Below are positions 61,895 through 64,000 of a stretch of DNA of 64,000 nucleotides, piece by piece (the first letter of the stretch is position 1; each line of letters starts with the position of its first letter). Origin of the DNA: Chitinophagaceae bacterium (lineage in GTDB: Bacteria > Bacteroidota > Bacteroidia > Chitinophagales > Chitinophagaceae); NCBI GenBank assembly GCA_019638475.1, contig JAHBTR010000005.1, forward strand, positions 1 to 64,000. The letters are read 5' to 3'. The notes beneath the pieces are model-generated. The model saw only the letters and a list, made by a program, of their open reading frames with translations, had not been told where the DNA came from and made no database searches. A program made the position numbers and the translations under genes.

Positions 61895-62029
61895 TACTGC
61901 CAACAGCCGTTTTGCAAAAGCGGGGGTTTCGTTCTTCTATGGCAATGAAGTGCTAAATCTAAGTTTTGTGCATCTAATAAAGTTTAGTGCTAAAAATCCC
62001 CGCCTTCGGCAATACCCAGACCGTTGGCA
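61895..62029 (+). repeat. attC-like site 28 (hybrid arms)
   Basis: The left arm TACTGCCAAC complements 60736-60745. The right core is GTTGGCA at 62023-62029. The left inner arm (CCGTTTTGCAAAAGCGGGG) and right inner arm (CCCCGCCTTCGGCAATACCCAG) pair poorly at the base, so the two halves seem to come from different sites. Confidence 0.8.
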
Positions 62030-62053
62030 GCAATTTTACCCGACACAGTCCGT

Positions 62054-62569
62054 ATGCAAAACGTAACGACAGACAACAGAAAATGGTATGTATTGACAAC
62101 CAAGCCGAAAGCTGAAAAACAAGTAAGCAAACGGTTGACAGAAAACCGTGTTGAAAATTTTCTGCCGTTACAGCGACAGTTGAGAACTTGGCACGACCGA
62201 AAAAAATGGATAGAAACACCACTTTTCAACTCATACATTTTTGTAAAGACAGAAGACAAATTACGAAGTAAAGTTTTTGAAGTTGGCGGACTTATAAAAT
62301 ACGTTTCCATTGGCGGACAAATCTGTATTTTGACAGAACAAGAAGTAGAGCGGGTAAGACGGCTTTGCAGTTACAGCGAACCCGTAACAGTTGGACACGA
62401 AAACTTTGAAAGAGGAGAAGAAGTAGAAATTTTGGAAGGACATTTTGTTGGGTTTTGTGGACAACTTCTCGAAAACGGAGACAAACATAAATTGAAAATT
62501 TCCATTGCAGGACTTGGTTGTTTTGCAACGGTGTTTATAGACAAAAATATTGTGCGGAAAATTTTGTAA
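62054..62569 (+). CDS. NusG-like (UpxY-type) transcription factor (cassette 29)
   Basis: This 171-residue protein has the NusG N-terminal domain (KWYVLTTKPKAEKQVSKRLTENRVENFLPLQRQLRTWHDRKKWIETPLFNSYIFV) and a C-terminal KOW-like part (FERGEEVEILEGHFVGFCGQL). In Bacteroidota such NusG paralogues (UpxY) prevent early termination in long operons. Here it is alone in its cassette, with no polysaccharide operon nearby, so its target is elsewhere. I chose the ATG at 62054. Confidence 0.85.
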   Translation: MQNVTTDNRKWYVLTTKPKAEKQVSKRLTENRVENFLPLQRQLRTWHDRKKWIETPLFNSYIFVKTEDKLRSKVFEVGGLIKYVSIGGQICILTEQEVERVRRLCSYSEPVTVGHENFERGEEVEILEGHFVGFCGQLLENGDKHKLKISIAGLGCFATVFIDKNIVRKIL

Positions 62570-62693
62570 GTAAATCCTGACACAGTATTTTTAACGACAT
62601 AAAAAAAGGTTGGTAACTTTTGGACTGTTACTGACGATGGCGAAGCCGTGAATAAGATGAAAGGACAAACAAAAACATCTGGGGACAAAAACC

Positions 62694-62828
62694 TGCTGCC
62701 AACATCGGCTTGCTACAAGCGGGGCGACAGTGGTAAATTGAACATTTGTGCTTCTAATAAACATTTGTGCTATGTTGAAAGTTAGTGCTTCTAAGCCCCG
62801 CCTGACAGCAAGCCGCCGGACGTTATAG
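62694..62828 (+). repeat. attC-like site 29
   Basis: The left arm TGCTGCCAAC complements 62023-62032. The right core is GTTATAG at 62822-62828. The stem pairs CGGCTTGCTACAAGCGGGGC with GCCCCGCCTGACAGCAAGCCG. Confidence 0.85.
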
Positions 62829-62848
62829 GGCATTTTAAGTAAACAATT

Positions 62849-63892
62849 ATGAAATTCGCAAAATATAGCCTTTTGTCTTTATGTTTATTTTTGTTTGGGG
62901 TTGTACATGCTCAAAACTTAAAACTATTCGGACTAATTCATCATTTGATTGAGGACAAAGAGCTTGGTACCATTAATTTTTACATTACAGACTCACTGCA
63001 CACATTAAGGAAGCCTTTATTATTATACCTTGACGGTTCGGGTGATAATCCACTATTCACTGTAGAATCAGACATCAATGGTGGTTTTAAAAAATATTCA
63101 TCCATCCCATTTGACTACAAATCCATTTCTACTAAATATCACGTTGTCTTTATAAGTAAACCAAATGTTCCATTAGTTGACACTATAAGGACTAAAGACC
63201 TTTCAATTACAAATTTCAAATACAATCAATTACTAAGTGCCGAATGGAGAGTAAATTCGGCACTAATGGTTTTGAAGTACATACAAAAAAAATACCCAGT
63301 TGATTCAAAGAAAATAGTTGTGTTTGGCTACTCAGAAGGGGCACAAATTGCCCCAATAATTGCTAATAAAAATAAAAAGGTAACACACTGTATTGCCTTG
63401 GTTGGAGGCGGATTAAATCAGTTTTTTAATCAGATTATTGATTTTCGAATTGCTGCTAAAAAAAATGAAATTAGTCAAGCAGATGCACAGAACAAAATTG
63501 ACAGCATTTACAATGAATTCGAAAAAATTTATAGTAATCCTAAGTCAACAAGTGAGTTTTGGTTTGGACACACATATTTACGTTGGAGTAGTTTTTGTGC
63601 CGTACCAACAATTGAATACTTATCCAATTTGTCAATTCCTATCTATATAGCACAAGGAACAGATGACGAAAGTACAAGCATTTTAAGTGCAGATTATATA
63701 CGAATGGAATTTTTAAGATTAGGAAAACAAAATCTGACTCAAAAAATTTACCCTAATTGTGACCATATATTTAATAGAAAATCTATAAATAATGGGGTAG
63801 CTGAATACGATAATATTATGGATATTGTGTTGGAAGATGCTTTTAATTGGATAAATGAAAAAAATAAACTCAAAAATATTAATACGAGATGA
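62849..63892 (+). CDS. Exported alpha/beta hydrolase (cassette 30)
   Basis: This 347-residue protein has a signal peptide (MKFAKYSLLSLCLFLFGVVHAQ). The hydrolase fold is marked by LLLYLDGSGD, FGYSEGAQIAP (nucleophile Ser162), QGTDDEST (acid) and NCDHIFN (His). It should cleave an ester or peptide bond in the periplasm. Its stop overlaps the next start (ATGA), so the two genes are coupled. Confidence 0.8.
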   Translation: MKFAKYSLLSLCLFLFGVVHAQNLKLFGLIHHLIEDKELGTINFYITDSLHTLRKPLLLYLDGSGDNPLFTVESDINGGFKKYSSIPFDYKSISTKYHVVFISKPNVPLVDTIRTKDLSITNFKYNQLLSAEWRVNSALMVLKYIQKKYPVDSKKIVVFGYSEGAQIAPIIANKNKKVTHCIALVGGGLNQFFNQIIDFRIAAKKNEISQADAQNKIDSIYNEFEKIYSNPKSTSEFWFGHTYLRWSSFCAVPTIEYLSNLSIPIYIAQGTDDESTSILSADYIRMEFLRLGKQNLTQKIYPNCDHIFNRKSINNGVAEYDNIMDIVLEDAFNWINEKNKLKNINTR

Positions 63893-64000
63893 CAGGATTT
63901 AAAATAACAACACAAGATGGACAAGAAATAAAGTTTGAATTATATCTTGACGATGCACCGGTAACATCGAGAGCATTTCTAAGTATTTTGCCATTTAATA
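63889..64000 (+). CDS. DUF3830/cyclophilin-like protein, cut by the window end (cassette 30)
   Basis: The first 37 residues read MTGFKITTQDGQEIKFELYLDDAPVTSRAFLSILPFN. This resembles the start of DUF3830 and cyclophilin-like domains, where a strand leads into DDAPVTSRAF. The start overlaps the hydrolase stop (ATGA). The rest lies beyond the window. Confidence 0.6.
   Translation, partial: MTGFKITTQDGQEIKFELYLDDAPVTSRAFLSILPFN

Larger units (their letters stand above)
1..64000 (+). mobile_element. Integron-like cassette array (about 30 cassettes)
   Basis: Twenty-nine attC-like palindromes in one orientation separate about 30 cassettes, and all genes are on the + strand. Taking the crossover as G^TT, cassettes begin at 869, 1854, 7694, 8592, 9701, 10451, 15895, 16495, 17743, 27319, 30532, 33961, 34988, 35850, 37444, 38154, 39099, 39927, 40728, 41850, 42549, 45841, 52118, about 53450 (border lost), 54456, 55463, 60737, 62024 and 62823. 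Cassette 1 starts just before the window: the first bases TGTGCA fit the tail of GTTGTGTGCA, the complement of its own end at 674-683. Each cassette's start is complementary to its own end. No integrase gene lies in the window, so this is either part of a larger integron or a cluster of sites lacking an integrase. The cores (GTTR plus variable bases) only partly match the classical GTTRRRY. Confidence 0.85.

Noticed and set aside
1..64000. CRISPR array from the recurring palindromic repeats
   Set aside because: The repeats are 94-200 nt, lie 0.5-9 kb apart with genes between them, and no cas genes are present.
1..64000. Simple transposon or IS islands as the cause of the repeats
   Set aside because: No transposase is visible, no target duplications are seen at the borders, and cassette-specific end matching fits G^TT site-specific joining better.

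Overview
The window is AT-rich DNA from a member of the Bacteroidota. The evidence is Bacteroidota-type promoters (TTG about 20 nt upstream of TAnnTTTG), almost no Shine-Dalgarno boxes, LTSC/LTGC lipoboxes, and families such as WG-repeat proteins, UpxY/NusG-like proteins and short Crp/Fnr regulators. Every credible gene is on the + strand. I see no rRNA, tRNA, transposase, integrase or reverse transcriptase.

The whole 64 kb reads as one large integron-like gene-cassette array of about 30 cassettes. Twenty-nine attC-like imperfect palindromes of about 94-200 bp separate the cassettes, and all point the same way. Each site begins with ...AAC and ends with GTT... The decisive feature is that the bases after GTT at the start of a cassette are the reverse complement of the bases before AAC at the end of the same cassette, not of the neighbouring one. 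I checked this cassette by cassette, with perfect matches of 8-10 bp. This is the signature of circular cassettes joined at G^TT. One cassette uses GTAAGG at its start and CCTTAC at its end, a compensatory change. Cassettes run from about 0.5 kb to 9.4 kb, and many hold multi-gene operons, far larger than ordinary integron cassettes.

A second repeat family is present in nine copies: a covarying hairpin with a fixed ACA/AGA internal loop between C:G and TTTG:CAAA pairs. It brackets the gene modules of four of the biggest cassettes and ends a fifth.

Cargo in order: lipoprotein (cassette 1); EVE-HNH nuclease (2); a six-gene nuclease/zinc-finger/TerB/AAA+ operon that looks like an undescribed defence system (3); ankyrin-like protein (4); lipoprotein and a 58-aa protein (5); methyltransferase (6); regulator plus BcgI-like restriction-modification plus two accessory genes (7); a non-coding cassette with a nested multi-helix RNA fold (8); WG-repeat protein (9); a five-gene MZA-type defence system (10); EcoRI-type methylase with DUF262-HNH nuclease (11); a second BcgI-like system (12); GNAT-like toxin-antitoxin-like pair (13); periplasmic protein (14); PD-(D/E)XK protein (15); VOC protein (16); PLD nuclease (17); membrane protein (18); a second non-coding cassette (19); lipoprotein (20); orphan Imm63 immunity protein (21); nuclease plus M-S fusion restriction system (22); three phosphodiester-glycosidase-like proteins plus AbiE toxin-antitoxin (23); Crp/Fnr regulator with quinone reductase (24); GIY-YIG protein with a lost left border (25); trypsin-like protease (26); giant helicase-nuclease (27); protein kinase (28); NusG-like factor (29); hydrolase plus a truncated DUF3830-like gene (30).

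The array is mainly a store of anti-phage and conflict genes. Most cassettes seem to be expressed independently, and recognisable promoters lie inside several of them.
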